A stretch of DNA of 64,000 nucleotides from IMG/VR virus record IMGVR_UViG_3300022602_000076, positions 1 through 64,000 of that record. One strand, 5' to 3'. The notes beneath the pieces were generated by a model. That model saw nothing but the letters and a program-made list of their open reading frames with translations. It did not search any database and had not been told where the DNA came from. The stretch's first letter is position 1, and every line of letters starts with the position of its first letter. The translations under genes and the position numbers were made by a program. Source of the stretch: a virus. Shown in pieces: positions 49,703 through 57,804 of the stretch.

Positions 49703-49941
49703 TGTCTAATGCCTTTGATATCTTTGTATTCTACACGAATAACATTGTACACTATTTCATCTATTTTAAATGGCAAGTCCAAACTCACAGTGACCCTGGG
49801 TCCTTCGATTTCACTTCTTATATTGTCAGATCCCACAGTACCAACAAAAGGCACACCCTGGTAAATGCCATCTACTCTGTCGCCAAATCGATACTTGGGC
49901 TTGGGAATAGTTCGATCAAAAAAATCTGTTAGATTACCCAT
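49699..49941 (-). CDS. Small phage protein (80 aa)
   Basis: PKYRFGDRVDGIYQGVPFVG, then VTVSLDLPFKIDEIVYNVIR; an SH3/KOW-like beta barrel is likely. GGAGCC precedes the ATG. Not recognised beyond that. Confidence 0.65.
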   Translation of the reverse strand: MGNLTDFFDRTIPKPKYRFGDRVDGIYQGVPFVGTVGSDNIRSEIEGPRVTVSLDLPFKIDEIVYNVIRVEYKDIKGIRQ

Positions 49942-49970
49942 TGCTGGCTCCGTTTACTGCTCAAGTTGTA

Positions 49971-49999
49971 ATTATAGCAAAAAGATAAATTCTGGTCAA
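49971..49999 (-). promoter_or_regulatory. Sigma70 promoter of the TTGACC family
   Basis: TTGACC (49994-49999), 17-bp spacer, extended -10 TGCTATAAT (TATAAT at 49971-49976). The -35 overlaps the end of the glycosyltransferase gene. Confidence 0.78.
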
Positions 50000-51063
50000 C
50001 CAAACAATAGTCCTTGATTTTTCAGGGTTTCTATTGCAGTATCCACACTATTTTGCCAGTTGAATTGGGTTCTAATAACCTTACTGTTTTTAAGGGCATT
50101 TTCAGTTAACATCTCAGTGTTGTCTTTACACAACACCATGGCTTCTGCTAGATTATCTACATCAGGCATAGCCCATTGTCCCCAATTGTTGTCAGGTTCT
50201 GGGTAGTGTGATTGATATATCGGACATTGAATTGGTCCCAATTGGTAATCCACAGGAACAACACTATTGGTAATGTGTTGCAGATATTCTGTGTGTCCAC
50301 TGTAATTGGTTGTGATGATTGGTAGTCCAGATGCCGCTGCCTCTATTATGGGTAGTCCCCAAGCTTCACCTTTGGTAGGAGCCAACAATGCATCGCACAC
50401 AGTGTATAAATGTTGCATATAATCAACGGCTCCAACAACCACATGTATGTTGGTCAATCCAAGGTCTGAAACTTTTTGCTCAAACTCAGCCATTGAATCA
50501 TCTTCACTGACTAGGTGTGTTTTGAATACTAGTTCCACTTCAGGACTATTGTTCCAAGCCCGAGCAAACGCATCGAGTACTTCAGACCAACTTTTTCTTT
50601 GTTCATATTTGCCCACAAACAAAAATCTATATGGTCGGTGTTGTTTGGGTCTGGACCAGATATTGTATGCTGAAGGATCTACTCCTTCAGGTACAACATG
50701 AATTTTGTCAGGCGAGATTCCGTTGGCAACTAGAACTCTATTGCCCCACGCACTGGGTACCCATACACTGTCAGCATGTTCTAGGTTGGGCATGATTTTG
50801 CTAGGGATTTTGTCGCTTTCAAACACAATCCATTGTATGTTATGCCCACGAAACAGTTCATGTATGTTGCCAGATACAAAACTTATGTTGACATCATCAG
50901 GTGCACTAGTTTGTATAGCATGTTCGACTATCTGCTGATTTGTAAAATCAACCTCGTCTACCAAATGCCCTATCCCTATGTATTGGCGGATAGCATCGCA
51001 AAATGCACTGTAATGAATGCCAACACCTAGGTTATTGCGTTGACCAATTAATCTAATTCTCAT
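49996..51063 (-). CDS. Glycosyltransferase family 4 type (355 aa)
   Basis: GT-B enzyme: [19 protein letters not shown] at the start, [20 protein letters not shown] in the middle, and [20 protein letters not shown] carrying the E(x7)E donor-sugar motif. It may modify virion, DNA or host surface. It is translationally coupled to ClpP (ATGA at 51060-51063). Confidence 0.85.
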   Translation of the reverse strand: MRIRLIGQRNNLGVGIHYSAFCDAIRQYIGIGHLVDEVDFTNQQIVEHAIQTSAPDDVNISFVSGNIHELFRGHNIQWIVFESDKIPSKIMPNLEHADSVWVPSAWGNRVLVANGISPDKIHVVPEGVDPSAYNIWSRPKQHRPYRFLFVGKYEQRKSWSEVLDAFARAWNNSPEVELVFKTHLVSEDDSMAEFEQKVSDLGLTNIHVVVGAVDYMQHLYTVCDALLAPTKGEAWGLPIIEAAASGLPIITTNYSGHTEYLQHITNSVVPVDYQLGPIQCPIYQSHYPEPDNNWGQWAMPDVDNLAEAMVLCKDNTEMLTENALKNSKVIRTQFNWQNSVDTAIETLKNQGLLFG

Positions 51064-51656
51064 GCTGTACGGTTGGTAATAATTTCATCAACAAGCCCAA
51101 AATCCAGAGCTTCTTGAGCACTCATGTAATTATCTCGTTCCATAGCTGAATAAAATTCTTCAAATGTTTTGCCCTTTGAATTATGATTGACATAAATTTG
51201 TGTGAGATTCTTTTTCATTGCAAGAATCTCTTCAACTTGAATTAACATGTCTGTGGCTTGTCCACGGGCACCACCTGAAGGCTGATGAATCATGTGACGA
51301 GCGTTTGGTAGAATTTTGCGTTTGCCAGCAGCCCCAGCAGTGGCGAGTAAACTACCCATGCTGCAAGCCTGTCCCATAACGATGGTTTGTACATCTGGCT
51401 TGACGAACTGCATAGTGTCGTAAATTGCCATGCCAGCGGTAACAACACCGCCAGGGCTATTAATATAAAAGAGAATGTCTGCATCTGGATTTTCACTTTC
51501 TAAAAATAACATTTGTGCTACAATTAAACTAGCAGAATGCTCGTTTACATCTGTGTCTAAAATAACAATACGATCTTTGAGTAATCTACTGTAAATATCG
51601 TAACTTCGTTCGCCTTTTGAAGTTTGTTCTACCACAATTGGTACTAAGTTTGGCAT
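51060..51656 (-). CDS. clpP: ClpP-like serine protease 1 (198 aa)
   Basis: Start at 51656 ([11 protein letters not shown]) with AGGAG upstream. [25 protein letters not shown] (S99), HMIHQPSGG (H124) and MERDNYMSA (D175) give a full ClpP triad; length is that of E. coli ClpP without a long propeptide. Likely forms barrels that use the host ClpX/ClpA unfoldase. Promoter at 51680-51708. Confidence 0.92.
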   Translation of the reverse strand: MPNLVPIVVEQTSKGERSYDIYSRLLKDRIVILDTDVNEHSASLIVAQMLFLESENPDADILFYINSPGGVVTAGMAIYDTMQFVKPDVQTIVMGQACSMGSLLATAGAAGKRKILPNARHMIHQPSGGARGQATDMLIQVEEILAMKKNLTQIYVNHNSKGKTFEEFYSAMERDNYMSAQEALDFGLVDEIITNRTA

Positions 51657-51679
51657 AGGGTCTCCTGGTTGAAAGCATA

Positions 51680-51708
51680 AGTATAACATATTCCTTGGAA
51701 AAATACAA
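51680..51708 (-). promoter_or_regulatory. Sigma70-like promoter of clpP
   Basis: TTGTAT (51703-51708), 17-bp spacer, TATACT (51680-51685). The -35 overlaps the start codon of the divergent gene at 51708. Confidence 0.6.
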
Positions 51709-53267
51709 TGCGTGACCTACTCGATTTGATAGATAATTTAGAAGAAAGTCGTGGACTCAGTGCCCGACAACCTGGTGAAGTTTATAACCGCGGACCAAAT
51801 GCTGATGACCAAATCACATTTCAGGGCCTGACTTTCTACCCAGAAGTTGGTGCATACCCAGATGTACAACAAATGTTGGCGGCATTTGCTCAGGTGCAAG
51901 AACAAGTTGGACGAGAAATTGAGCAGGTTAACCGTCCCAACGCAAGAACACGAGCATTTGGTATTGCAGCTTTTGATACCGCAGTGGGCCCTAGATATTT
52001 GGTAAAATTTGCCGAAGAAATCAAACCAGTAAGAACACAAAATACATTTTTTCAAACCAAAGATATACCCGGCGGATTCAGCCAGAGCGATGCAAGAGGT
52101 AGCAAAGAAAAAGTTGGCTACAAGCCCAGCGATGTGCTGACAGATTTTAAAAGTCAAACTCCTGAAAGCATCTTGGCACAAATTGCTGCCAAGTTTGGTG
52201 AGAACTCTGATGAGTATCGTGCTGCGGTTATTATCACTTCCACTGATAGATTTCCTGTGAGCGTGCCTGCTGGTAAGATGGATTTTGCTGGCTTCCGTGA
52301 TTACTTTTGCGAAATGCTACAACCTATCATATTGATCCGTGGTATTCCAGTCAAAGGCAATGCTGCCAAGGCTGCAGAAATCTTCATGGGACAAGATGGC
52401 TTTGCTGGTTCTGTAGTCAGCTTCAATCAAAATGTCAGTGGCGGCTTGTACGATAGTTTGTTGGTCAGCCCCAAAGGCAAACAAATCAAACTCAGTAGCA
52501 AAGGCGCCAAAGGTGCAATGGCATCCAGTATAAACTTGTTGACTGCGGTACGAGAGCTAGAAGCTGCTGGCATGACTCAGTTCCGTGAACAGTATGCTGA
52601 TGTGATTGAAATCTTAGAAACCATTGACAAAGGAGATCACAACTCCGGTCCATTGGCTTTGGCAGTAGAACAAGGTTTGATTACTCCTGCTGAAGTACAA
52701 GAAGTAATGAGCTTGAAACAATATGCCGGTGCCAAAGACTTTGACATTGATAAAACCAATGTCAGCAAAAATCTAAAAAAGATCTATCACGATCGCAAAG
52801 CAGAAGATCCCAGCAAGATAGTGCCGCTGAATCACATGGTGTCTAGTATTGCCTACAAGGTAGTAAACTATATCAATATGAACACCAACTTCAGCGATGC
52901 GGCAGCAGATATTTTAAATAACTCTGCGTTTGTGCAAATGTACACTGAAGCTAAAAATGCCAAAACAGAATTTATCATACAGGGATTCAATACTGTATGG
53001 CCCAGCAAGCTGTTTACTGAAGTTACGCTGGAAGCACAAAAGAGCTATTCAAGCACATCAAGCTCCAGTGGCAAGTTGGTGTTCAATATCAACAAAGAAC
53101 CCAAGGTTGAACCCAATGTAGAGAAAACTGCCACAACAGGCAATCAAGATAAGAGCAAAGCCGGAGAGTTGGTTGATTACATTCCGCCTCGTAGCGATGT
53201 CAAAGCCTACAAAGAACCGGAAAAGTTTGGATCAGAGAAGACTCTGGGACGCAAGCGTCAGAAGTAA
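51708..53267 (+). CDS. Conserved phage protein, function unknown (519 aa)
   Basis: [40 protein letters not shown] with [14 protein letters not shown], and [20 protein letters not shown]. The GRYxxKFxxEIKPxxxQNxxFxxxDIPGGF block matches proteins I remember from large phages; a nuclease or virion role has been suggested for none with certainty. The C-terminal 70 residues are disordered and basic (ends GRKRQK). Confidence 0.75.
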   Translation: MRDLLDLIDNLEESRGLSARQPGEVYNRGPNADDQITFQGLTFYPEVGAYPDVQQMLAAFAQVQEQVGREIEQVNRPNARTRAFGIAAFDTAVGPRYLVKFAEEIKPVRTQNTFFQTKDIPGGFSQSDARGSKEKVGYKPSDVLTDFKSQTPESILAQIAAKFGENSDEYRAAVIITSTDRFPVSVPAGKMDFAGFRDYFCEMLQPIILIRGIPVKGNAAKAAEIFMGQDGFAGSVVSFNQNVSGGLYDSLLVSPKGKQIKLSSKGAKGAMASSINLLTAVRELEAAGMTQFREQYADVIEILETIDKGDHNSGPLALAVEQGLITPAEVQEVMSLKQYAGAKDFDIDKTNVSKNLKKIYHDRKAEDPSKIVPLNHMVSSIAYKVVNYINMNTNFSDAAADILNNSAFVQMYTEAKNAKTEFIIQGFNTVWPSKLFTEVTLEAQKSYSSTSSSSGKLVFNINKEPKVEPNVEKTATTGNQDKSKAGELVDYIPPRSDVKAYKEPEKFGSEKTLGRKRQK

Positions 53268-53843
53268 TTACTTCTTGAGATCACTCACATAATCGCAAAT
53301 ACCCAGTTCTAGTGCTTCTTTAGAACTCAGCCAAACATCTTGTGGCGGTAGCAAATACTGTCGTATTTTTTCATCATCAAGCCCAGTTGAGTCACGGTAC
53401 AAATCCAACATACGCTGAAATGTCAGCTCGTATTCTTTTACTTGAGCAAACAATTCATGTGCTTTGCCATCACTGCCCCAACTGTACTGATGACTTAGTA
53501 TGCTGGTGTTGGGAGTAAGAACTCTGCGACCTTTGGCTCCGGCAATGAATATACACAATCCAGCACTGGCAATTTGTCCTAGCCCTATTGTTTTGACTGG
53601 TATGGTGCTGGCGTTCATTACATCAATCAATGCAAATGCACTTTGAAGATCGCCGCCTTCACTGCAGACCATTAACAATAATTCTTTTTTCTTTTTCTTG
53701 ACCACATGATTTTCAACCAAGATCCATTCAATTATGGGTTTTATGGATTCGTTGTCTACTGAATCCATAAACACATACATACCTGTATCATTCAATAATT
53801 GCGAATGATCGTTGTTATTGATATCGGAATCTTGTACGGCCAT
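53268..53843 (-). CDS. ClpP-like serine protease 2 (191 aa)
   Basis: SEGGDLQSAFALIDVMN, GQIASAGLCIFIAG (S93), TSILSHQYSWG (H118) and PPQDVWLSSKEALELG (D169) keep the ClpP triad but the sequence is far from ClpP1; the first 20 residues are acidic and disordered and KKKKK lies in the handle region. Could be a partner subunit of ClpP1 or act separately. The stop lies directly after that of the convergent gene. Confidence 0.85.
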   Translation of the reverse strand: MAVQDSDINNNDHSQLLNDTGMYVFMDSVDNESIKPIIEWILVENHVVKKKKKELLLMVCSEGGDLQSAFALIDVMNASTIPVKTIGLGQIASAGLCIFIAGAKGRRVLTPNTSILSHQYSWGSDGKAHELFAQVKEYELTFQRMLDLYRDSTGLDDEKIRQYLLPPQDVWLSSKEALELGICDYVSDLKK

Positions 53844-53868
53844 ATTAGTTAGATGAGTTAATATATAA

Positions 53869-53896
53869 ATTATAGCATGCTATAATGGGTCTACAA
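53869..53896 (-). promoter_or_regulatory. Sigma70-like promoter with 18-bp palindrome (clpP2)
   Basis: TTGTAG (53891-53896), 16-bp spacer, TATAAT (53869-53874). A perfect 18-bp palindrome (53869-53886) covers the -10 and could be an operator. Confidence 0.6.
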
Positions 53897-53911
53897 GTAC
53901 TTATGGCAAAA

Positions 53912-53938
53912 AAAATCCAGTATCGAAATACTGGATTT
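53912..53938 (-). terminator. Rho-independent terminator after the phasin gene
   Basis: 11-bp stem AAATCCAGTAT/ATACTGGATTT around a 4-nt loop, with a run of eight T on the minus strand, 20 nt after the phasin stop. Confidence 0.87.
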
Positions 53939-53957
53939 GGTCAATGATTACTCATTA

Positions 53958-54221
53958 TTATTTTTTGCTTGTTTTTGGTGCAAATGCTTCAAACATTTTG
54001 GTATAATCAAATTTACCAGCAGTCTGAGCAAATTTTGTGACTTCTTCAACCAAAGTAGTCATTGTATCAGTGCCCAATTTAACAGTTTTTTTAGAGTATT
54101 CAGCGTTGGTATCAACCAATTTGTTTAATGTATCTGCTATTGCTTCGTGTTGTACGAAAGTTTTAACCAGATTTTTTTGACCAACTTGAATAGTATCGAT
54201 AGTAGTATCTAATGCGAACAT
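53958..54221 (-). CDS. Phasin-like protein (87 aa)
   Basis: KNLVKTFVQHEAIADTLNKL, VDTNAEYSKKTVKLGTDTM, LVEEVTKFAQTAGKFDYTKM fits the phasin helical pattern (amphipathic helix, then T..EY.K..VK). Phasins coat polyhydroxyalkanoate granules. Shorter than the usual 110-190 residues. It is a single-gene unit with its own promoter and terminator. It suggests a PHA-storing host; whether the phage copy stabilises or remodels granules is unknown. Confidence 0.78.
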   Translation of the reverse strand: MFALDTTIDTIQVGQKNLVKTFVQHEAIADTLNKLVDTNAEYSKKTVKLGTDTMTTLVEEVTKFAQTAGKFDYTKMFEAFAPKTSKK

Positions 54222-54284
54222 TTTATTTTCCTTTATTAAGCGAAATGTTTATCAAGACCCGCCCTATGCAGCGCCTTGTACTAT

Positions 54285-54314
54285 ATTATATATGATAATT
54301 ATCGTGCAATGCAA
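54285..54314 (-). promoter_or_regulatory. Sigma70-like promoter of the phasin gene
   Basis: TTGCAT (54309-54314), 18-bp spacer, TATAAT (54285-54290). A GATAATTATC palindrome lies in the spacer (54294-54303). Confidence 0.5.
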
Positions 54315-54352
54315 CAAATATTTCTAGTGAATGGTCACTAATTTTTGAGACA

Positions 54353-54377
54353 AAAAAAGCCGGTAATACCGGCTTTT
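54353..54377. terminator. Terminator after the ferritin-like gene
   Basis: Stem AAAAGCCGGT/ACCGGCTTTT with a short AAT loop, about 14 nt after the stop at 54391. Confidence 0.83.
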
Positions 54378-54390
54378 GACACAATCCTGA

Positions 54391-55092
54391 TTATAGCGGA
54401 CCGTATGCATCTTCAACCAATTGGCGAGCCTCAGCAACTGCTTTGGTACCAGCGCAACTGATACGATACAACTCTTTGCGCATTTTGCCAACCAACTCAG
54501 TGGCGTGTGCTTGTGCTTCGGGTGTATCACACAATTGTTCTAGTTTCCATGCACCAATCTTGCTGTGGAATGTTTCGTCCTTGGCAATTTTAGCGTAGCG
54601 TGAACTGATAAAATCGTCTTGGATGGTTTCAGCCATTTGACGCCATACTGCTCCAGCACGACCTTCTGCACACATTTGGTACAATGCTAATGCAATTGGG
54701 TCATCATGACAGTTGAATTCATTGATCAGACTAGCACCTTTGTTTTTGACGCGAGTTTCCCAGCTGTCAGTGGCAGCTTGTAGATCTACTTCTTCACCTG
54801 TGAGATGTTCAATTACTTCTTTGACCATGCGATAATGCTTGGCTTCATCAAGAGCTTGTTTACTCAAAAGATGTAGTTCTTCCACGCTGGTATCTGCTGG
54901 CATTTCTGAAATTGCTTTAGAAATTTCCACTAGATTCATACGCTCGTTTACCATACGACCTGTGAAGTGATCGATCAATTCATCCTTGGATAAATCGCTT
55001 TCGAAGTAAGCCTTGACTTGCATAGCACTGGCTTGAAATAATGCTTGGTTATTGTTTGCTATGTTAGCTACAAATTCTTTTGCGTTTTGCAT
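54391..55092 (-). CDS. Ferritin-like diiron protein (233 aa)
   Basis: The carboxylate/His set E50, E83xxH86 (LDEAKHYRM), E143 (CAEGRAGAV) and E173xxH176 (KDETFHSKIG) is that of a ferritin-like diiron protein. Length fits monooxygenase/oxidase types rather than ferritin itself. Substrate unknown. Two strong hairpins lie between its leader and the desaturase gene. Confidence 0.72.
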   Translation of the reverse strand: MQNAKEFVANIANNNQALFQASAMQVKAYFESDLSKDELIDHFTGRMVNERMNLVEISKAISEMPADTSVEELHLLSKQALDEAKHYRMVKEVIEHLTGEEVDLQAATDSWETRVKNKGASLINEFNCHDDPIALALYQMCAEGRAGAVWRQMAETIQDDFISSRYAKIAKDETFHSKIGAWKLEQLCDTPEAQAHATELVGKMRKELYRISCAGTKAVAEARQLVEDAYGPL

Positions 55093-55119
55093 AAGATTTC
55101 CTGTTAAAAGTTATAAATT

Positions 55120-55162
55120 AAGATGTGTTGGTAACACATCTTGACCGGTGCTCAACACCGGT
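55120..55162. promoter_or_regulatory. Two adjacent hairpins upstream of the ferritin-like gene
   Basis: Perfect 10-bp stem AAGATGTGTT/AACACATCTT (55120-55142) and 7-bp stem ACCGGTG/CACCGGT (55144-55162), 1 nt apart. No poly-T run follows either, so they are more likely leader structures than terminators. They lie in the 5' region of the ferritin-like gene. Confidence 0.6.
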
Positions 55163-55205
55163 AATTTAGTGTTGACACAATTATTAACTTTTCGCATCAG
55201 ACAAT

Positions 55206-55925
55206 TTATTTATCTAGTCTTTTTACTTTAATTAAATTTAGAAAACTAAAAATTCGTATCCACATCCAACCTATGTCAAACTCAAACCAGCGACGACTTA
55301 GTTTGGGATTAGCAGGCTCTATGTGATGATTGTTGTGTAGTTCTTCGCCGCCAATTATGATGCCCCATGGAACTAAATTGTGGCTGTTGTCTCTGGTTTC
55401 ACCGTTGCGATATCCACACCAATGGGCTAGACCATTGATCACACCTGCGGCCCAGAATGGGATCCATAGCATCTGGACCAACCAAATTAAAAATCCACAA
55501 CCGCCAAATACTGCCACATCAACGATCAACATCAACAATATACCTAGTCGACTGTGTGCAGAGTATAAGTTTTGTTCGATCCAATCGTTTGGAGTACCTA
55601 GCCCGTATTTTTCTATTGTGCTGGCATTTTTGGATTCTTTGTGATACAAAAAAGCACCGCCAAACAGCACATGCCAAATCCCGTAGTATACAGGACTGTG
55701 TGGGTCTTTAAAACGATCAGAATTTACATGATGTTTGCGGTGGATTGCTACCCATTGACGAGTAACCATGCCTGTTGTTAACCACAGCCAAAAGCGTATA
55801 AAGTGTTCTAAAATAGGGTGAAACTCAAGACTTCTATGAGCCATCCCGCGGTGTAGATAAAGTGTAACACATACTATAGTAATATGTGTCATCACTAAGG
55901 TAGCGATAATTTCATTCATTATCAC
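55206..55925 (-). CDS. Fatty acid desaturase (delta-9 acyl type), 239 aa
   Basis: Three histidine boxes: HRGMAH (H25-H30), HRKHH (H62-H66) and HNNHH (H197-H201), with hydrophobic membrane helices between. These are the diiron ligands of membrane acyl-lipid/acyl-CoA desaturases. The frame opens with a GTG right after TAAATA; ATG at codon 3 is an alternative start. It could alter host membrane fluidity during infection (inference). Confidence 0.9.
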   Translation of the reverse strand: MIMNEIIATLVMTHITIVCVTLYLHRGMAHRSLEFHPILEHFIRFWLWLTTGMVTRQWVAIHRKHHVNSDRFKDPHSPVYYGIWHVLFGGAFLYHKESKNASTIEKYGLGTPNDWIEQNLYSAHSRLGILLMLIVDVAVFGGCGFLIWLVQMLWIPFWAAGVINGLAHWCGYRNGETRDNSHNLVPWGIIIGGEELHNNHHIEPANPKLSRRWFEFDIGWMWIRIFSFLNLIKVKRLDK

Positions 55926-55931
55926 TATTTA
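55926..55931 (-). promoter_or_regulatory. Late-promoter-like box TAAATA before the desaturase
   Basis: CATAAATA on the minus strand ends directly before the GTG start (6 nt before the ATG). Close to the T4 consensus. Confidence 0.5.
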
Positions 55932-55935
55932 TGAG

Positions 55936-56265
55936 TCAAGCAGCTTCGGCAAGATCTAAAACTTGATCCTCGATGTATTCTTCTACAACCAGATCATTGT
56001 CGTTGGCAAAGTTCAATACAAACTCAAATGCCAGTATTTCAATGTCTTTTAATCTAGAATCGAGCACTACTGATTTTATACCATTGGAAAAAGTAGGCAT
56101 GATGTAAGTGGAGTAACCTTGCATTTTATGCGTGTGTTCAGCCACAACACTCACAGGCTTGGTGCCAGGGCGATAGTGTGCCAGCATTGAGCAAAGACGA
56201 TCCGACCAGTCACTCGGACGGAACACTGATCCTGATTTAGTTAAACCTTTGATTAGATATTTCAT
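55936..56265 (-). CDS. Hypothetical protein (109 aa)
   Basis: Starts MKYLIKGLTKSGSVFRPSDW at 56265, one base after the GNAT stop. WSDRLCSMLAHYRPGTKPVS is a distinctive block that I cannot place in a family. Operon with GNAT and the desaturase. Confidence 0.65.
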   Translation of the reverse strand: MKYLIKGLTKSGSVFRPSDWSDRLCSMLAHYRPGTKPVSVVAEHTHKMQGYSTYIMPTFSNGIKSVVLDSRLKDIEILAFEFVLNFANDNDLVVEEYIEDQVLDLAEAA

Positions 56266-56266
56266 A

Positions 56267-56821
56267 TTATACAAATGCAACTAGTTTGGGTATTCTTTTA
56301 CCCAAATAGTCAACTACTCCTAAGTTATTGTCAGTGGCTTCGTGCATATAGGTACTGAGATCTGGACGGTCAAATTGAATTTTGGCCAATGTTTCGCCTC
56401 GATCATTTTGCATACTAATTCCGTATTTGTTACACAAGTGTCTAATAACTGAATTAGCACTCAAACACACCATACATCCACTGAGAATGTTGTGTGTTCT
56501 ACACCACTGAATGCATCGTTGCATCAGTAGGTTGCCCAGGCCTTGTCCTTGATACTCGTCAAGCACACTAAAAGCCAATTCCATTTCACCTTCTAGGGCA
56601 ATATGCCCAATGGCAACAAATTCTAGATCATTGTTTTCTACACAAAAAAGAATATGTTTTGTGTGATTGAGTTCAAACCGGTCGCACAACTGATTGATTA
56701 TTGTGTCAGTTGCTGGATACCCAAATCTCAAAATTTTAGATTCAGCATCTAACTGTTTGAGATGATGCCTGTATTTCACATACTCATGCGGTAACACTCG
56801 GCGAACTGTTTGAAGTGGCAT
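56267..56821 (-). CDS. GNAT-family N-acetyltransferase (184 aa)
   Basis: LEFVAIGHIALEGEMELAFS then LDEYQGQGLGNLLMQRCIQW contains the acetyl-CoA-binding QxxGxG motif A, and the C-terminal CNKYGISM closes the fold. The acceptor is unknown; protein or metabolite acetylation is possible. It follows a micro-protein cluster by 4 nt. Confidence 0.82.
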   Translation of the reverse strand: MPLQTVRRVLPHEYVKYRHHLKQLDAESKILRFGYPATDTIINQLCDRFELNHTKHILFCVENNDLEFVAIGHIALEGEMELAFSVLDEYQGQGLGNLLMQRCIQWCRTHNILSGCMVCLSANSVIRHLCNKYGISMQNDRGETLAKIQFDRPDLSTYMHEATDNNLGVVDYLGKRIPKLVAFV

Positions 56822-56825
56822 GCAG

Positions 56826-56927
56826 TTACTTTGTTAATTCTAAATAGATAATAATAGCTGCAATTGCAAGCATCGCAAATCTAGGACCGTATTCACGATC
56901 TTCCCAGGTTTTGATCAATTCTGCCAT
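56826..56927 (-). CDS. Micro-protein with one membrane helix (33 aa)
   Basis: Reads MAELIKTWEDREYGPRFAML, then AIAAIIIYLELTK. The stop lies 4 nt before the GNAT start. It fits the packed gene order, but there is no homology support. Confidence 0.5.
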   Translation of the reverse strand: MAELIKTWEDREYGPRFAMLAIAAIIIYLELTK

Positions 56928-56929
56928 GA

Positions 56930-57034
56930 TTATTTTCCGTGATTAAATCCGTTGACCATTTGCTCTGCTCTTGCTTTACGAGCTTCAACAATTGCTTCTG
57001 CAAGGGTTTTAAAAAATTTTTTAATTGAATTCAT
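56930..57034 (-). CDS. Micro-protein (34 aa)
   Basis: Reads MNSIKKFFKTLAEAIVEARK, then ARAEQMVNGFNHGK; basic helix. Similar short proteins with this kind of start are common in proteobacteria and phages. Placed in the same run of micro-genes. Confidence 0.5.
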   Translation of the reverse strand: MNSIKKFFKTLAEAIVEARKARAEQMVNGFNHGK

Positions 57035-57044
57035 GATGATTCCG

Positions 57045-57140
57045 TTATGTTAATAAAATGGTCAATGTTAGCCCGGCCAATAATACACCTGTTGTATAAA
57101 CAAGAAATTGAATAATTGCTTTGAAAAGTTCGTCGTCCAT
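57045..57140 (-). CDS. Micro-protein with one membrane helix (31 aa)
   Basis: Reads MDDELFKAIIQFLVYTTGVL, then LAGLTLTILLT. The ATG overlaps the stop of the gene above (TGATG), which supports translation. Confidence 0.55.
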   Translation of the reverse strand: MDDELFKAIIQFLVYTTGVLLAGLTLTILLT

Positions 57141-57295
57141 CACAACTCCCTTGCGTACAGTTGTCTATTGTACTGGTTTAACCAAAATTCTACCTCTGCA
57201 GTGTTGGTTGGCTTTTTGCTATTGATAAATTGTTCTAGATCGCTAGAATGTTTAATTTTAAAAAACTCTGTAAGTTTTTGTGCTATTTTTGTCAT
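57140..57295 (-). CDS. Small protein (51 aa), first of a micro-gene cluster
   Basis: Reads MTKIAQKLTEFFKIKHSSDL, then EQFINSKKPTNTAEVEFWLN. AAAGGAG lies 8 nt before the ATG. The SDLExFI...PxxxAxVExxxxxY pattern resembles small phage proteins I have seen often; function unknown. Confidence 0.68.
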   Translation of the reverse strand: MTKIAQKLTEFFKIKHSSDLEQFINSKKPTNTAEVEFWLNQYNRQLYAREL

Positions 57296-57316
57296 TTTGT
57301 GACTCCTTTAAATGTT

Positions 57317-57360
57317 AGTGTTTACACTGATATTTATCTCTCAGTGTTTCTACTGATATA
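57317..57360. repeat. Two 18-bp imperfect direct repeats between two promoters
   Basis: 57317-57334 and 57343-57360 agree at 15 of 18 positions (AGTGTTT..ACTGATAT). The first contains an AGTGT/ACACT dyad. They cover the likely start point of the sigma70 promoter, an operator-like position. Confidence 0.65.
57331..57336 (-). promoter_or_regulatory. Late-promoter-like box TAAATA
   Basis: GATAAATA on the minus strand, 35 nt before the ATG at 57295, downstream of a sigma70 promoter for the same operon. Confidence 0.45.
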
Positions 57361-57362
57361 CA

Positions 57363-57391
57363 ATTATATTGCAATCGAACATAACTGTCAA
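57363..57391 (-). promoter_or_regulatory. Consensus sigma70 promoter
   Basis: TTGACA (57386-57391), 17-bp spacer, TATAAT (57363-57368). Likely drives the micro-gene cluster, GNAT, and possibly the desaturase. Confidence 0.82.
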
Positions 57392-57418
57392 ATAATAACT
57401 GTGTAATACTATTTTGAG

Positions 57419-57424
57419 TAAATA
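57419..57424 (+). promoter_or_regulatory. Late-promoter-like box TAAATA
   Basis: AGTAAATA, 20 nt before the ATG at 57445, followed by AAGGAG. Confidence 0.45.
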
Positions 57425-57444
57425 AAAAACAAAGGAGATAGCAA

Positions 57445-57804
57445 ATGCTACTAGATTTTTTAAAGAAATATTTGTCAATTAAACCAAAACAAATTCCAGA
57501 ACAAGCATCAGAGGCACCATATAAAGTTGAGGCTCCTACAAGTGCACAGGCTGTAAAACCACCAGTGAGTTGCGGATGCGGTCGTAGTCCAAGTGGATTA
57601 TGCGAAGGATATCATGCGTTGACTGCTGAACAATGGGCTGCCAGCGATAAAAATTCCAACAGGGTTGCTGAGACAGTGGTCAAAGAAGTTGCTCCCGCAA
57701 AGCCTGCGCCTGCTAAGAAGAAACCTGCAGCAAAAAAAGCACCAGCCAAGCCGCCAGCTGAAAAGAAACCTCGTGCTCCAAGAAAGCCCAAAGCTTCAGC
57801 TTAA
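57445..57804 (+). CDS. CDGSH-like metal-site protein with histone-like tail (119 aa)
   Basis: The centre CGCGRSPSGLCEGYHALTAE carries three Cys and one His as CxC-x7-CxxxH, one residue shorter than the CDGSH (mitoNEET-type) 2Fe-2S pattern. The last 45 residues are Lys/Ala/Pro-rich (PAKKKPAAKKAPAKPP), like histone H1 tails. DNA- or RNA-binding of the tail is inferred. Strong AAGGAG site. Confidence 0.72.
   Translation: MLLDFLKKYLSIKPKQIPEQASEAPYKVEAPTSAQAVKPPVSCGCGRSPSGLCEGYHALTAEQWAASDKNSNRVAETVVKEVAPAKPAPAKKKPAAKKAPAKPPAEKKPRAPRKPKASA

Noticed and set aside
55120-55162. Double hairpin as a terminator of a transcript ending before the ferritin-like gene
   Set aside because: Neither stem is followed by a T-run on either strand, and the minus-strand RNA continues into the ferritin-like gene.
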